Shown: positions 48,801 through 60,085 of the stretch, one piece after another
Layout of the letters: each line of letters begins with the position of its first letter
How positions within the stretch are numbered: the first letter of the stretch is position 1
Assembly (NCBI GenBank): GCA_037176905.1
Contig: JBBBWG010008890.1
Span: 72,656 to 136,655, forward strand
From: Azolla pinnata
Lineage: Eukaryota; Streptophyta; Polypodiopsida; Salviniales; Salviniaceae
Direction of reading: 5' to 3'
DNA length: 64,000 bases
The notes under the pieces: generated by a model
Seen by the model: only the letters and a program-made list of their open reading frames with translations
Database searches by the model: none
What the model was told of the DNA's origin: nothing
Translations under genes and position numbers: made by a program

Positions 48801-51800
48801 GGAAGAATTTCCATTCAGGCATTCAAGTCCACTTCCACTAACTTACTGAGTTTCTGATTTACTCTATCACTTTGTGAAACCAATGTGATGACAATTGCGA
48901 CATTTCCAGCAATTTGCAACGGCCACAGGACACCTAGAGCTAAATATCTCTGCACAACGTAAATATGTTCTGTTACAAGGAAATCCCAGACTGCCAAAAA
49001 CGTATATATGCAAAACAATATTAATTGCCAATTAATAGGAGTGAATGAGTAGAATAGTGTTATCTTGCCAAGATTAGTGAGTGCCATTGATGTGCAAAGT
49101 TTCAAAGGAGAGAATTTTTAGCCGAGTAGGTATTGATGCCATATTCTCAATGTTTCTGGCCTCTCATTCTAGGGGTTACATTCTCCTAAATTACTTAGTA
49201 TTAATATCTGGATACTCCCTTTATTAACCAAAAAACAATATGCTGCAGTTACATGTTTAGGTCTAATTATAGTTCTAACATCAACTGCATACCTTATAAC
49301 GTCTCGATTTTGTTATAGGCCTAAGAAACTGCTTCTCTTGTGTAGTGACATCCGCCAGCATTTCCCGAAAGCGCATTCGTATACCCTTTCTTAACCTTGA
49401 TGCTGCCTGGGTTACATGTGGAATAAATGTAAAAAGACAAGAATCGATTTCCAGAGAGGAAATAAAATGAAAGATGTTTCATATTAAAAGCATTGGAAAC
49501 TACAGTAAAAGGCTAGTGCTTACATCCATTGACATAATGCCAAAGTCCCAAGATCCAAAGACAGCAGTGCAAAATGGATGTGTTGCAGTACCAGTTGAAA
49601 CCAAGATTTTATTGGTAACACTGAGTCTTCTTGTTATTCTAAAATGAATAATTGGGAAAGGGATTAACACATCAGAAAGAGTAAAAGTTGAAATACACAA
49701 TCACTGAAATTACTAATTCAATATGACATGTCCAAACTACCAAGTTTTCCTAGGTAATACAAATGAATGTGGTTGGGCGTGCAATCAGACAGAGATTCCC
49801 AATATAGTTCAGACATTGCCATCTCAAAGTTCCACTTTCTTTCAGATTTTAATTAATACTTCAAGTCAGCATATTTCTTTCCAAACTGTTTGATAACTAA
49901 ATATATCACAAAACAGCATACATGCAATCTTACACCATGCCAGAGTCCAGGGCAGGTAGCTAATTGGTGAAACAAAGAAAGAGAGATATATTAATGCCTA
50001 CTTGTATCCAATAAAACCCCTTGGAAGATAAACAGATACCTCATCTATGTGGTACCAAAAAGAGTACACCCAAGAAAGTCCCATCTGCAAGCCAGAACAT
50101 GAGAGTGGTCGCACACCAGAGAGTTTGAGCATGTTAACAGAGCCCGATGCAGTGAACCAAACAAACTTATTACAACTACCAAAGATCATAGGGCTTCTAG
50201 GAAATATTGATCTTTTAGATATGAAAGATAGTGGATTAGTTCGTGAACATGAATTTTTCATAACGTGGTTATTATCACCATTTTGAAGTGGTTTCTTCTT
50301 TTTCATTGTAATCTTTTGTACAATTATCATAGGGGATTGTTTTCGCCGTAAAAGTTCTCACATTATACTACAAGAGGATATAAATATCTTACATGGTCAC
50401 ACGAGGACTACGGGTTTCTCTATGAAATGTCCATCAAGTAAGCAAGAGAAATGTCACACAGCTAAGTCGGATGCCCATCATGAATTGAGCCACTAAGGTT
50501 CCAATCACCCCTTCCTTGGGTGGACATATCCACAGAATGGAAAGACACAAACCAGAAAAATGGAGGAACTTTGAAGCAATGTGTATCCTACAATACATGT
50601 TGAGCATAAAAGGTAATGGATTTACCATCTACCAAATAAGCCACAACACCGAATATTGAAAGGAATGAACAAAAAAACTATGGTCTTGAGATTCTTGATT
50701 TTTCTCTTGTTACTCAACATATCAGACATGCTGCTATTCTCCCTTAGCACCGTGCAGATTTCATGTTCTTGCAGTAATGTGACCTTACATATTTTCAAGT
50801 TACATAATTAGAAAAATAAAACTGGGGTATACTCATCAGAGTAGCTTAAACAGTAATTTTACGTAATTCTTGTTATAGCTATGATTAATGCTTTTCTAGC
50901 ATCAGTAGAAATACAAGTTCCAATTTTTCATGTTACCTTGTGAGAATCAAGATCCAACTTATCAATAGAGACACGATGATTGTACATGGATACATGTACG
51001 CAGTTTTGTACCATCCAGTCTGCTCTTCAGAAGTATAGTAATACCCACCATAGAAAATCCACGACTTTTCTATGCCATTCCCCTAAATTAGCAACAGCCT
51101 ACTAAGTCAAACTACACAGTTCATATGTTTCATAGCAGTTATGTGAATTTAAACAATAGCAACTTGATATGAAAGGAATATGAAAAAAAGATATGCCTGA
51201 ATGGGTGAAAATATTTAAAAATGCATAAATTTGAGACGCCTTTTTCCTTATTTTTTAAATTGCAAATTCAGTATGGTAACTATCTGTGGAAGAGATCACA
51301 TACAGATAGTGTCTGATTACAACGCATCTATCATAGATATAAAATCTAAAGTCTCTATGGGCAGAAGGAGCACAAAAAGAAGATTGTGCATATGGTCTCT
51401 AATTATTTTATCCCAACTTGCAATTTCAGTATACTAAGCATCTGTCACAGCTATGAGACATCATGTGCTCACACAGAGTCAAATTATGAAGTCTCTCTCA
51501 TGAATACATATATGAAATATATGGCCTCTCATAATTTACAAGGTGAGGAATGTAACCTGGAAGAAGTTACTGAAACCAGCTCCAAAAAACTTAGACCAGG
51601 AAAAACTAGCAGGAGGATCAAGAAAGAATGGAATTACAATAACCACCATCCACAATACTGTAAGTACTGCATTTAGTATGAACACAAAGCGTAGAAAGCA
51701 AAAAGTTAACATCACAGCTGATCCAAAGTTCCCTTCAATCTCTTTCAATGCACTTCTCCAAGGTTTAGATTGATAAGCTTTCTGTTATTCAAAATCAAAA

Positions 51801-53733
51801 GACAAAGCATCATATATACAAATCAGAACACATTACATGAGGATAAAAGAGCAAACGCAAAGAAAGTTATTCTACATTCTGAGTGCCAAATGTATGTGGT
51901 GTATGTAAAAAGGATATTGGATGTATCATAATTTCATCACAAAAGCTGAACATGCCCCTAAGGATTAAGAACTGAATGTAGATGGCTATACCCATGCCCA
52001 TAGGGGGAAAATCAGGTTTTCTGTTGCAGTTATATAGAAGGTACATAAATTTTTAGAAGATAATTGTTTTTGATTCGAAATATTGGTTTTTTTTACTGCA
52101 ATTTGTCTTGACAACTAGACTTCACATCACTCCCTTATCTATGACGCTTCATTGTAGAATTTCAACCTATTTCTCACGCAAAGTTCTCAAATATGGATCA
52201 AAATGAACAAGCTTGAGACATCAAAAACCAAACATAAGTCCAGCAACTTTTCTAAGACTTGTTGCCAAGTATGTTTTCTCAAGGGATACTTGTATAAATT
52301 CTAGCAAATACAATCCCAAATATCTCAGGCCCTTGAAGTCTGTGAATGTCTTTGTTAGAGCGTGCTTCCATGGGAAAGATGTCTCCTGGTTCCAGAACAT
52401 CATACTCCTATCTTGGACATGATAAGCCCCAAATTCACTGTTAGAGGGATAGAAAAATAGAGAGAGGGAGGAAGGAAGATAAGACCTTGTACATTGATAC
52501 TAGAAAAAGGGCTGAGATGTGCAGAATATATGAAAGCTTTTTGTTTTTTATGTGGGCCATAAATCGGTCAAAAAGGTGATTCCCCATTTGCTTCTCAGCA
52601 TCCTTCGGGGTAACAAGCTGTTGGATCTTTTCTCGAGCCATCTTAAACGCATTCTGGACCTGCAAAGAATGTAGTTTTTTACCTCATCAAACAGAGTAAT
52701 TCATGTTTTGATTCATGCGATGCTGGTTTTCAACGCAATTTAATCTCAGAATAAAAAGGAAAAAACAAACCTGAATTTGGTTAGCTGTCATCCTTTCCAT
52801 TGGGTTAATAATATCAATCTCCTCGTAGCCTCTGCTGCTGCTGCTGGGTAAATGAGGAAGAGAATGCTGGTTTAGGATCTGTGTTTCGTTGCTGAATTCT
52901 TCACATGTTGTGTGATCATAGTCAGTTGCTAAGGTGATGCAGGGTTGCTCATAGATGACAGGATTGAGGACCTTCACAATGGAATGATCCTTCTCATAGC
53001 CGACGCCTTGCTGGGGGGTCTGGTAAATCTGATTCAATCGATTTTCAGCCTCGATGCTAGACTGCATCATTGCTGGTTTGATGCTGCATTCAGCCGAAAC
53101 TTGCATGAGATCGAGATTAGTTTGATCGGTGGTAGGAACCTGCGATTCTGTGATCTCATTGTGGCAACTTTCTGAATGATTTTCACCCATGTGGGAGTCC
53201 GATTCATGAGGCAGCGATCCTTGGGAATCCGATTCAGGATAGCACGATCCACTCGCGTCAGATTCTTGATGAAGATTCAAATCTGCGATCTCATCATGGC
53301 AACTTTCTGATAGATTTTCACCCGTGTGCGAGTCCGATTCATGAGGACCACCAGATACACCATTAGACAGCGATCCTCGAGAATCCGATTCACGACAGCA
53401 CGATCCATTCAAGACAGATTCTTGACGAAGATTCATAACGGATTCTAGATGAGGATTCAAAACGGATTCTTGATGAGGATTCAAAACGCCGGATTCATGC
53501 CGAGGATTCGACCCATTCAGAACCGATCCACGAGAGTTGGGCCGATCAGATTGCGATCGGATACAAGAGCCCGGTTTGTTGGAATCCGATTCCCGGCAGC
53601 CCGACGCATGATCGGAGCGGAACAACGCATCGGAGGCGGGATCGTGAGAAACGGTTTCATCAATGTCCACTCCGCGAGGAGAATCATCATCGTCATCATC
53701 ATCATCATCAAGGCGCGCTCCATGGCAGCCCAT
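45887..53733 (-). CDS. TMC (transmembrane channel-like) family membrane protein
   Basis: Thirteen exons in phase give 936 residues: 53733-52771, 52659-52486, 51781-51557, 51082-50937, 49638-49524, 49406-49293, 48949-48847, 48769-48621, 48174-48052, 47944-47823, 47628-47496, 47279-47076, 46126-45887. TMC proteins belong to the TMEM16/OSCA/TMC superfamily; animal members form mechanotransduction channels. Evidence: a KEIEGNFGSAVMLTFCFLRF block (about 392-411) matching the animal pre-TM1 signature; WIFYGGYY with a following TM; FGSWDF; a cytosolic RLRKGIRMRFREM helix; a degenerate form of the CWETMVGQELYRL signature (CMENAVAKQLLRL from Cys712); IENLVIDIVYIESLVWVGSSFSP; CGPIAKDSSMYQ and a last TM ending before a basic tail. 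About ten hydrophobic segments are visible. Residues 1-321 are a hydrophilic Ser/Glu/His/Asn repeat region. Exon 9 is Cys-rich. Intron 11 has a GC donor. Ion selectivity and partners unknown. Confidence 0.85.
46127..47075 (-). other. TMC gene intron 12 with 146-bp tandem duplication
   Basis: About 46711-46856 and 46857-47013 are about 90 percent alike by eye, both starting TCCTATTGTCACCTA and ending CAGATCACTTTCATTT. The exons around it join as SSYIE|QTPAIFR, which reproduces the spacing between the CGP motif and last TM of animal TMCs. Confidence 0.8.
47629..47822 (-). other. TMC gene intron 10 with ATGT/ATAC microsatellite
   Basis: A short intron containing ATAC and ATGT tetranucleotide runs at about 47701-47785. 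The acceptor (CTCAGAG, exon starting at 47628) was chosen because it alone keeps the frame. Confidence 0.65.
49639..50936 (-). other. TMC gene intron 4
   Basis: A 1298-bp intron. An exon-like piece at about 50000-50087 was considered and rejected because it would introduce a stop in the required phase. Confidence 0.75.
51782..52485 (-). other. TMC gene intron 2
   Basis: A 704-bp intron with no other recognisable feature. Intron 8 (48175-48620, 446 bp) is likewise featureless. Confidence 0.75.
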
Positions 53734-54215
53734 GTTACGGGATTGGGAGGAGGCTGCAACGATGCGAGGCTGGGAATCGGGGAGAGATACACAGAGGCAT
53801 GAATCTCTCTGTTTCGCTGTCGCTCTCTGCAGACATCGATCGATCCGATCGATCGGGAGCCGTTAAGGAGAAATGCCCCTGCGTTTTCCTATATCTCCAT
53901 CACATGCCCCTCAAAATCTTCCCTCTGAAAGAATGAAGAAAATCTTCAAGAGAATTGAAATTATATCATGAAGGTGAAGTGAAGAAGAAGGGATCTGTAT
54001 TTCTGTTTCTGTTTCTGTTTTTGTTCTGTTTCTGTTCTGTTCTTTCTACAAAGGTTTTATTTCTCACACTTATGTGTCGAAAGCATCGCGCGGTTTTTTT
54101 TTTTTTCTGCAGCTTCGGTTTTTTACAGTGTTTTTTGCTGATTTCTGCAGCTGCGGTTTTTTACGGCGTTTTTTTGCTGTTTTCTGCAGTGGTTTTTTAC
54201 AGCGTTTTTTTCGCG
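53734..54215 (-). promoter_or_regulatory. TMC gene upstream region
   Basis: Immediately upstream of the TMC start. It contains GTTTCT/GTTCTGTTT runs (54000-54045) and T-rich stretches with repeated CTGCAG...GGTTTTTTAC motifs. A promoter is inferred from position only. Confidence 0.4.
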
Positions 54216-54790
54216 GGTTTTTACAGCTCTTCCGACGATGATCACAGGCATTGGAACTCGGGCGATCGCGTGATCATATTCAGGAGAACCGAAAACACAC
54301 CACGCGGCAGCAGCGACCCTCGAGGATCCGATTCGCGACAGCATGCATGATCGATTCAAAGTAGATTCCTGACGAGGAGATTTAGAATACAAATTCAAGT
54401 TGGCCTATCGAATGTGCTCAAAATCTAGTCGGTCGAACTCTCGTGGATCGAGTTTTTTTTTTTCTTTTGCAGGTTTTTATAGCTCTTCCGACGATGACGA
54501 TAGGCTAGGAGCCTCCGATTCTATGATCTCATCACGGCGAATTTCCGACAAACTTTCACCCCATTCGTGAGAGCCAAGACTCGCCATGAGGCAGTGATCC
54601 TCGAGAATCCGATTCACGACAGCATGCAGGATCTGTTCTGAAACGAATTCCTGGCGGGGAGATTCAGAATATGGATTCGCGTCGAGGATTCGAGTCGACC
54701 CATTTCAAAACAGATCCACAGTCGGAGTTCAACCGATCAGATTTTGAGCACATTCAAAATTCGATCCGAATCATCATATTCTGTAACCTG
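54213..54790. repeat. Two degenerate copies of TMC exon 1 coding sequence
   Basis: About 54213-54440 and 54465-54790 both start TTTTTACAGCTCTTCCGACG or TTTTTATAGCTCTTCCGACG and contain blocks that also occur in TMC exon 1: CTCGAGAATCCGATTCACGA, GATTCTNTGATCTCATCACG, TTTCACCC, CATGAGGCAGTGATCC and GAGTTCAACCGATCAGATT-like sequence. The frames are broken. They are partial duplicates of the N-terminal repeat region of the neighbouring TMC gene. Confidence 0.75.
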
Positions 54791-56431
54791 CAATCAAATC
54801 TACAACATGGTATGGGTGATAGACCATTGAGTGCTATTCCAGATCGCAGGTTGGAGAGGAAGAAGATTATACGTGCAAGTAGAAACCCTAGGCCTTACTG
54901 TGTTTTCCAAGCTCTTAACCACTTGTCTGAAAGTAGTCCAAGCGATAACATTCTTCATAACTGTCTCGGAAGTTAAATTCTTTCAAAAATTCATATCCTT
55001 AAAAACCCAGTTCAGAATTCGCCCACAACGCACTCAATCAAGAGATCAGTTGAAATTTTTCGCACTCCATGATCAACTGCTATGGCTATGGCCTATTCAC
55101 ACCTTGTTCTGGCTTTGATTTTGTAAAATTACAAAGAGCGATCGCAACCCGTACATCTTGACACTTCCATTGTCATCGACAGTTTTAAAAACAAAAAACA
55201 GAGAGAGAAGTTTTAAATACTCACATGTCGTAGCCAACAACATCTCGCACTGTAGCTTCTCTGCTCCCACTTCTTCTGCCCATTTTTGTATCGTGTGCCC
55301 ACACAAGCTTCTTGTTTACACATGGAAACATAATACCTTTTGGAATCCTTTGCACCAAATAAGCTTTCAGCTGATGCCTCTTTGCATCCAAACTTCCAAA
55401 CTTGGCTCTTCGAGAAAGGAAGAGCCAAAGACAAAAGCCCAAATTTGCCAGTTTCTCGAAGAGCCAAAGACAAAAGCCCCAAATTGCCAAGCTCATCAGC
55501 CAGAAGACAACCCCAAAATTGCCCAAACTCATCAGCCAAAGACTAACAAAATTGCCAAACTGATCAGATCAAAGACAAAAGCCCAAATTTGCCAAGGCGA
55601 TGATCCGTAGTATTCGGATCTGATTTGGTCTGACTCCATAATCTTCGCCATCAGTCCTTCCATGATCACTGGATGATGTTTTTTTCACCCATTTACAACG
55701 ATTAGATTAGGCATTTTGAGTATGTTCATCACAAAAGACCAAAAAACTGTTGTGGCTCATGAAATGCGGAATAAGACGCTGAAAGTCCCACCCGAAAGAT
55801 CTCTCTGATTATTTTGGTTTTGCTGCCAAAGTACAAAAATACACGAGAATCCATTCTAAAGTACATACAACATTGCTATGGAGTCCACCATACATACATA
55901 AATGGTAGTCGTGTCGTTGATGACCCCCATATAGCATTTCCATCATGTAAAGCAATGCCCCCGCACCGATTCCAAATTTTCACTCCACCAGAGATGTGGT
56001 CGATCCTATTTGAACCCATCAACAAATTTTCAGCACTGTGTTCCATTGCTATATGTGCAGCGCCCTCCGAATGATGGAGATGCGATTATCTCCAACGATT
56101 GTAATTCATTGCTCTGTGAATGCATCTGCAGCTTGTTTTTTTCTTGACTTGTTAACAGCGATAAAATATACCCGAAAATGGTCTCACCCCATTCCGGCAA
56201 CTTAACCCTCTAATACCTATAGCTTGTTTGGAGTTAGTTCATATACTCTCCAGAAGTTATTATTGTTACATCTTTAGTTACCTCCTCCATTTATTTGCGA
56301 ACGGGAGAAGTGCTTCATTCATCGATCCTTCTCCTGGTCTCAGAAGTTGAAACATCGTTCGAGCTCGAAAGCCTCTCTTCTGGATCAACCGCCTTTGAAA
56401 CATATGGCGATTTGGAGAGCATCCTAGCATA
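54791..56431. other. Intergenic region between TMC upstream repeats and JAZ gene
   Basis: No gene is supported. A minisatellite of AGCCAAAGACAAAAGCCCAA-type units of about 33-40 bp lies at 55412-55605. The right end holds the 3' flank of the JAZ gene. Confidence 0.55.
55412..55605. repeat. Minisatellite of about 33-40-bp units, about 5 copies
   Basis: Each unit contains AAAGAC(A)AAAGCCC, AAATTGCCAA and CTCATCAGCC-like parts with indels between copies. Lys/Pro/Gln-rich frames across it are artefacts. Confidence 0.75.
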
Positions 56432-58855
56432 TTATGACCAAAATCTTAAACACTTTGAAATACACAACTGGCAGCACAGATTGTAAGGAGACAAAAACTT
56501 CATACACACAATTAGCAAGTTTTTCTGAGCAACAACGAACCTTTCTCTACGCCTCTCCAAGAACCTAACCAGAGATGCTTTCTGTGCGTGGGGCAGATCT
56601 GGAAAACAAATTTAAGGGAAAAAGGAAAACATATGTAAGTTTTACCGCCATAGACTGCATGTTGATGAGATTCAAGCTTCTGCTGGCCTAATGGCTTAAT
56701 AGGAAAGAACTATTTAAGAAACTAAGGGAAACACCATACATCTACGAGCCACACGTCCACGTAAATTTGTGGAGGAGTTCGGATTGCCAGAGCTTGCTAA
56801 CATCATGATTGCATTTGCCTGTAAAACACATCTTCTGTGAGCAAATTGTTATGCCTGCAGACCGTAAAGAACTCTAAAATACCCAAATTATCTTCCCAAG
56901 TGCCCCCTTCTACTCTTACTAAATCTTTACTGGACGTGTGTGTCAAAAAACCCTAATATAGACAAATGCGTGAATAGCATATATGCTTGGAAGAAAACGG
57001 GATGAGGCTCAATCATTACTTAGCACAAATAATTTCCCAAGAGGTGTTACTTAATGAAAAATTAAAGACATTTAGGAAATAAGGAGAATTTTGTGCATTC
57101 TGGAGTTGTTCTCTAATTTAAATTAGTAAAGCCACAACCATAAGAGCCCCTATCGTGCATTTGTTAAAACAGAGACGTGGTACTGTGGCGAGTTTCTAAC
57201 CCTAACATTGATCCATAATATGCCATCAAGGTTGTCTTCCAAAACGCAAAGACTGCTACCCATTTTCCTTACCTTTTCAACTGAAACATCATCAAAGACA
57301 TTGACATTGCCCTGATAGAAGATAGTTAATTGAGCATTCCCTTCTTTCTCCATCAGACTAGACAAATGCATTGTCCTACTACAGCAAAAAAACATCCTAT
57401 TTTAGAACATGTGCTGCATTAACAAACAGTAGGTGAAGGAAAAAAATGCTTGGAAATCAAACAATATGCACCTCCAGTCAAAAGGAGTAGAGGAACTGCT
57501 AACTGGATTCATGTTCGGTATGGAGTGGTGTGGAAAACCATAAGGAAAATGATTGAATCGCTGGGAAGAAGCGTTTGATGCCGAGTTGCCCTTCAAATCA
57601 ATATTATGGGATAATACATCAAACTAGTTTCCTCTCATGGCAAGCGCCACCAAACTCCCACTGAAATCCTCTATTTCCTATCTACACTAGAAGAAGAAAG
57701 AAGTTTTATCAGAAGAGGAACAACTCACAGAATTCTTCCGAGCAGAATCAGGCGTAGATCCATCGGGCACATTTTCAGCACTTTGTTCCTCGAACCTTTC
57801 ATCGTGTATATACTTGAATGGCATGATATGTTGTATCATAGAATTGCTCCACATTTCAGGAGGTTTGATGCCTAAAACTCCCCACCCCACCCCCCCAAAA
57901 AAAAACACGTTTGGCATAACATAAATCATTCTCGTGCAAGTTTGATCTAAAACATGTGATTTAATTAGAAGACCAATCTTTGAATGATAATAGAAGGATG
58001 TGATGAAGAAGAAGAAGAAATAGGATAAGTAAACCAAAGATCAGAATAGCTGGCACTAGGTTCTTGTGACAATAAGCACACGAATTTCACAACAAAGAGT
58101 AATCTTGCCAGGCAATGTCTGTTTAGCTGTGGCAGTTAGCCTTAACCTCTCAGATCAAAGTATGATAAAGTAGTGTATAACCCTAAGATCCCAACAAAGC
58201 ATGCCATTGTACAACAACGGTAGCTCCACATTCTATACCAACAGAGCTATGTGTGATTGATGACACTAAACCTAAAATACCTGTAACAGATTGAGAATTT
58301 GGACCCTAGAATTTCACATAGAAGGCTCATCTATTCTCAACCAAAAAAGAGCTCTGTGGTATATTGGCAGTACGGTTTATTTTCAACCCTGAATAAACAG
58401 TTTCTATCATTAGAGAGCCAAACCTTTCCAATCCAAATTCCGAGATGTCTTTGGCAGAAGCCACCCAACAGAAGCTCCACAAAATTAGATTTTTGCATCT
58501 AGTGGCATTGGGTCTCTCATCATTGAATTGGGCATCAAATACAGCAGGCTTCCCTAGAAGCACAGTTTGCATCTAGCGGCATTAGGACTCTCATCATTGA
58601 ATTGGGCTTCAAATACAGCAGGATTCCCTAGAAGCACAGTTTGCATCTAGCGGCATTGGGTCTCTCATCATTGAATTGGGCTTCAAATACAGCAGGCTTC
58701 CCTAGAAGCACAGTGATTTCTCAACTCTAAATGTCTCTCTCTCTCTCATACACACGCAAGCGCCCGAAAGAAACTCTGGAGTTCTGCCATAGGAATAGAA
58801 TCGTATCAGCAATAATCGCATCCTCACCTGAAGAAACCAACGCTGGAGCTTCCAT
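56432..58855 (-). CDS. JAZ-type TIFY protein (jasmonate signalling repressor)
   Basis: Six exons in phase give 213 residues: 58855-58828, 57871-57729, 57590-57472, 57378-57273, 56818-56740, 56598-56432. JAZ proteins repress MYC-type transcription factors in the nucleus and are degraded through COI1 when jasmonate (or its lineage-specific form) is present. The TIFY motif is TIFYQG at residues 115-120, inside a ZIM domain continuing FDDVSVEKANAIMMLA. The Jas motif is LPHAQKASLVRFLERRRER at 160-178. The SLxRFLxxRxxR core for MYC binding is intact; the degron start is LPHAQK rather than the usual LPIARR. There is no GATA zinc finger, which excludes ZML proteins. The tail after RRRER runs on in frame for about 35 residues; since GAAAG|GTTCGT could be a donor, the end is uncertain. 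Intron 1 carries a 74-bp repeat in three copies. Confidence 0.88.
56599..57728 (-). other. JAZ introns 2-5
   Basis: The introns within this span are 138, 93, 454 and 141 bp (57591-57728, 57379-57471, 56819-57272, 56599-56739). The Jas-region intron position resembles that known in many JAZ genes, where retention gives degron-less splice forms; whether that happens here is untested. Confidence 0.6.
58495..58714. repeat. 74-bp tandem repeat, three copies, in JAZ intron 1
   Basis: Copies begin GCATCTAG(C/T)GGCATT and end TTCCCTAGAAGCACAGT and are nearly identical (a few substitutions each). Confidence 0.88.
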
Positions 58856-59202
58856 GTGAGCTGTTTAGAAAGAAGATCTCAGAAGATGCTGGCGAGGAAG
58901 AAGGGGGAGCAAGAGATGCGTTGAGGAAGGGAAGGGGGTAGCAATCAAGACCCGAGACCTTTGCTACCGTCTTCCACACCTACCTTCTCTCTCCGAAGGG
59001 AAAGAAAAAAACCTCTGTGCCCTGTGCCCCGTGCCTTCTTCCACAGTCTTTCTGCCCAGCCTCGTCCCCTCCATGACCGCCTTTCTCTGTCAATTCTTTC
59101 CATCACGTGTACGTCTCTCCCGCTCGCATCCGCAGTTCAGCGTTTTCCATCACGTGCTTCTTCTTTTCTTCTCCAGATTCCACGATGGGTCCCTCTCGAA
59201 AC

Positions 59203-59365
59203 CCTAACCCTAAACCCTAAACCCTAGACCCTAAACCTCAAAGCCCTAAACCCTAACCCTAAACCTCAAAGCCCTAAACCCTAAACCCTAAACCTCAAAG
59301 CCCTAAACCCTAAACCCTAAACCTCAAAGCCCTAAACCCTAAATCCCTAACCCTAAACCTTAAGA
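59203..59365. repeat. Interstitial telomere-type repeat (CCCTAAA)n
   Basis: Arrays of CCCTAAA, the plant telomere heptamer (TTTAGGG on the - strand), with variants CCCTAGA, CCCTAA and AACCTCAAAG. CCTCAAAGCCCTAAA recurs at a regular spacing of about 22-29 bp, so the array has a higher-order unit. It is flanked by ordinary sequence, so this is interstitial and not a chromosome end. It lies about 350 bp upstream of the JAZ start. Confidence 0.9.
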
Positions 59366-59394
59366 CGATCTCTCTCGGAGAATTGTGGCTCTAT

Positions 59395-60085
59395 GTCTAC
59401 GTCTGGATCTGTGTATCGGTATCTGTATCTGTACCTGTAACTGTATCGATTATCAGTATCGGCATCGGTACCGATATCGATATCTGCATCGGTATCTATA
59501 TCTACATTTGTATTTGTATTTGTATCTATTCTGTATTAGTATTGATATCGATATCGATATCTATAACAATATCGGTATCGATATCTCTATCTGTATCTAC
59601 ATTTGTATATGTATCTGTATCTATATTTGTATCTGTATCTGTATCTATATCTTGATCTATATCTGCAACTTTATCTGTATTTGTATCGGTATCGATATCG
59701 ATATCGATATCTACATCGGTATCTGTATCTACATTTGTATCTGCATTTGTATTTGTATTTGTATCTATTCTGTATCGGTATCTATATCTCTACTTGTATC
59801 TACATTTGTATATGTATCTGTATCCATATTTGTATTTGTATCTATATCTATATCTTGATCTATAACTACATCTTTATCTTTATCTTCATCTGTATTTGTA
59901 TCTGTGTTTGTATCCGTATCAGCTGTCGTATTTGGATCGACGTCTATATTTATATATGTACATGTACGGATATCGGTATAGGTATTTGTATTTGGATCGG
60001 TATTGGTTGTTGTATTCGGATCGATGTCTACATTTGTATATATGTACATGTACGGATATCGGTATTTGTATCGGTGTGTTTGTGC
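59395..60085. repeat. Hexanucleotide array of TATCTG/TATCGG/TATTTG type
   Basis: About 690 bp of six-base steps: TATCTG, TATCGG, TATTTG, GATATC and variants. Longer sub-units recur, e.g. GGATCGGTATTGGTTGT and ACATGTACGGATATCGGTAT. Tyr/Leu/Ile-rich frames on both strands, up to about 170 codons, follow the six-base period and are artefacts. Confidence 0.9.

Noticed and set aside
50000-50087. Exon-like segment in TMC intron 4 (MGLSWVYSFWYH...), with fair splice sites
   Set aside because: In the phase set by exon 4 it meets a stop after about 13 codons, and exon 4 joins exon 5 in frame without it.
45887-53733. PLAC8/Cys-rich or anoctamin identity for the 45.9-53.7 kb gene
   Set aside because: The Cys-rich exon first suggested PLAC8, but the membrane layout, the KEIEG block, the CWET-like signature and the CGP-to-last-TM spacing fit TMC better.
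59203-59365. Chromosome end
   Set aside because: The telomere-type array is only about 160 bp and is followed by ordinary sequence to the window edge.
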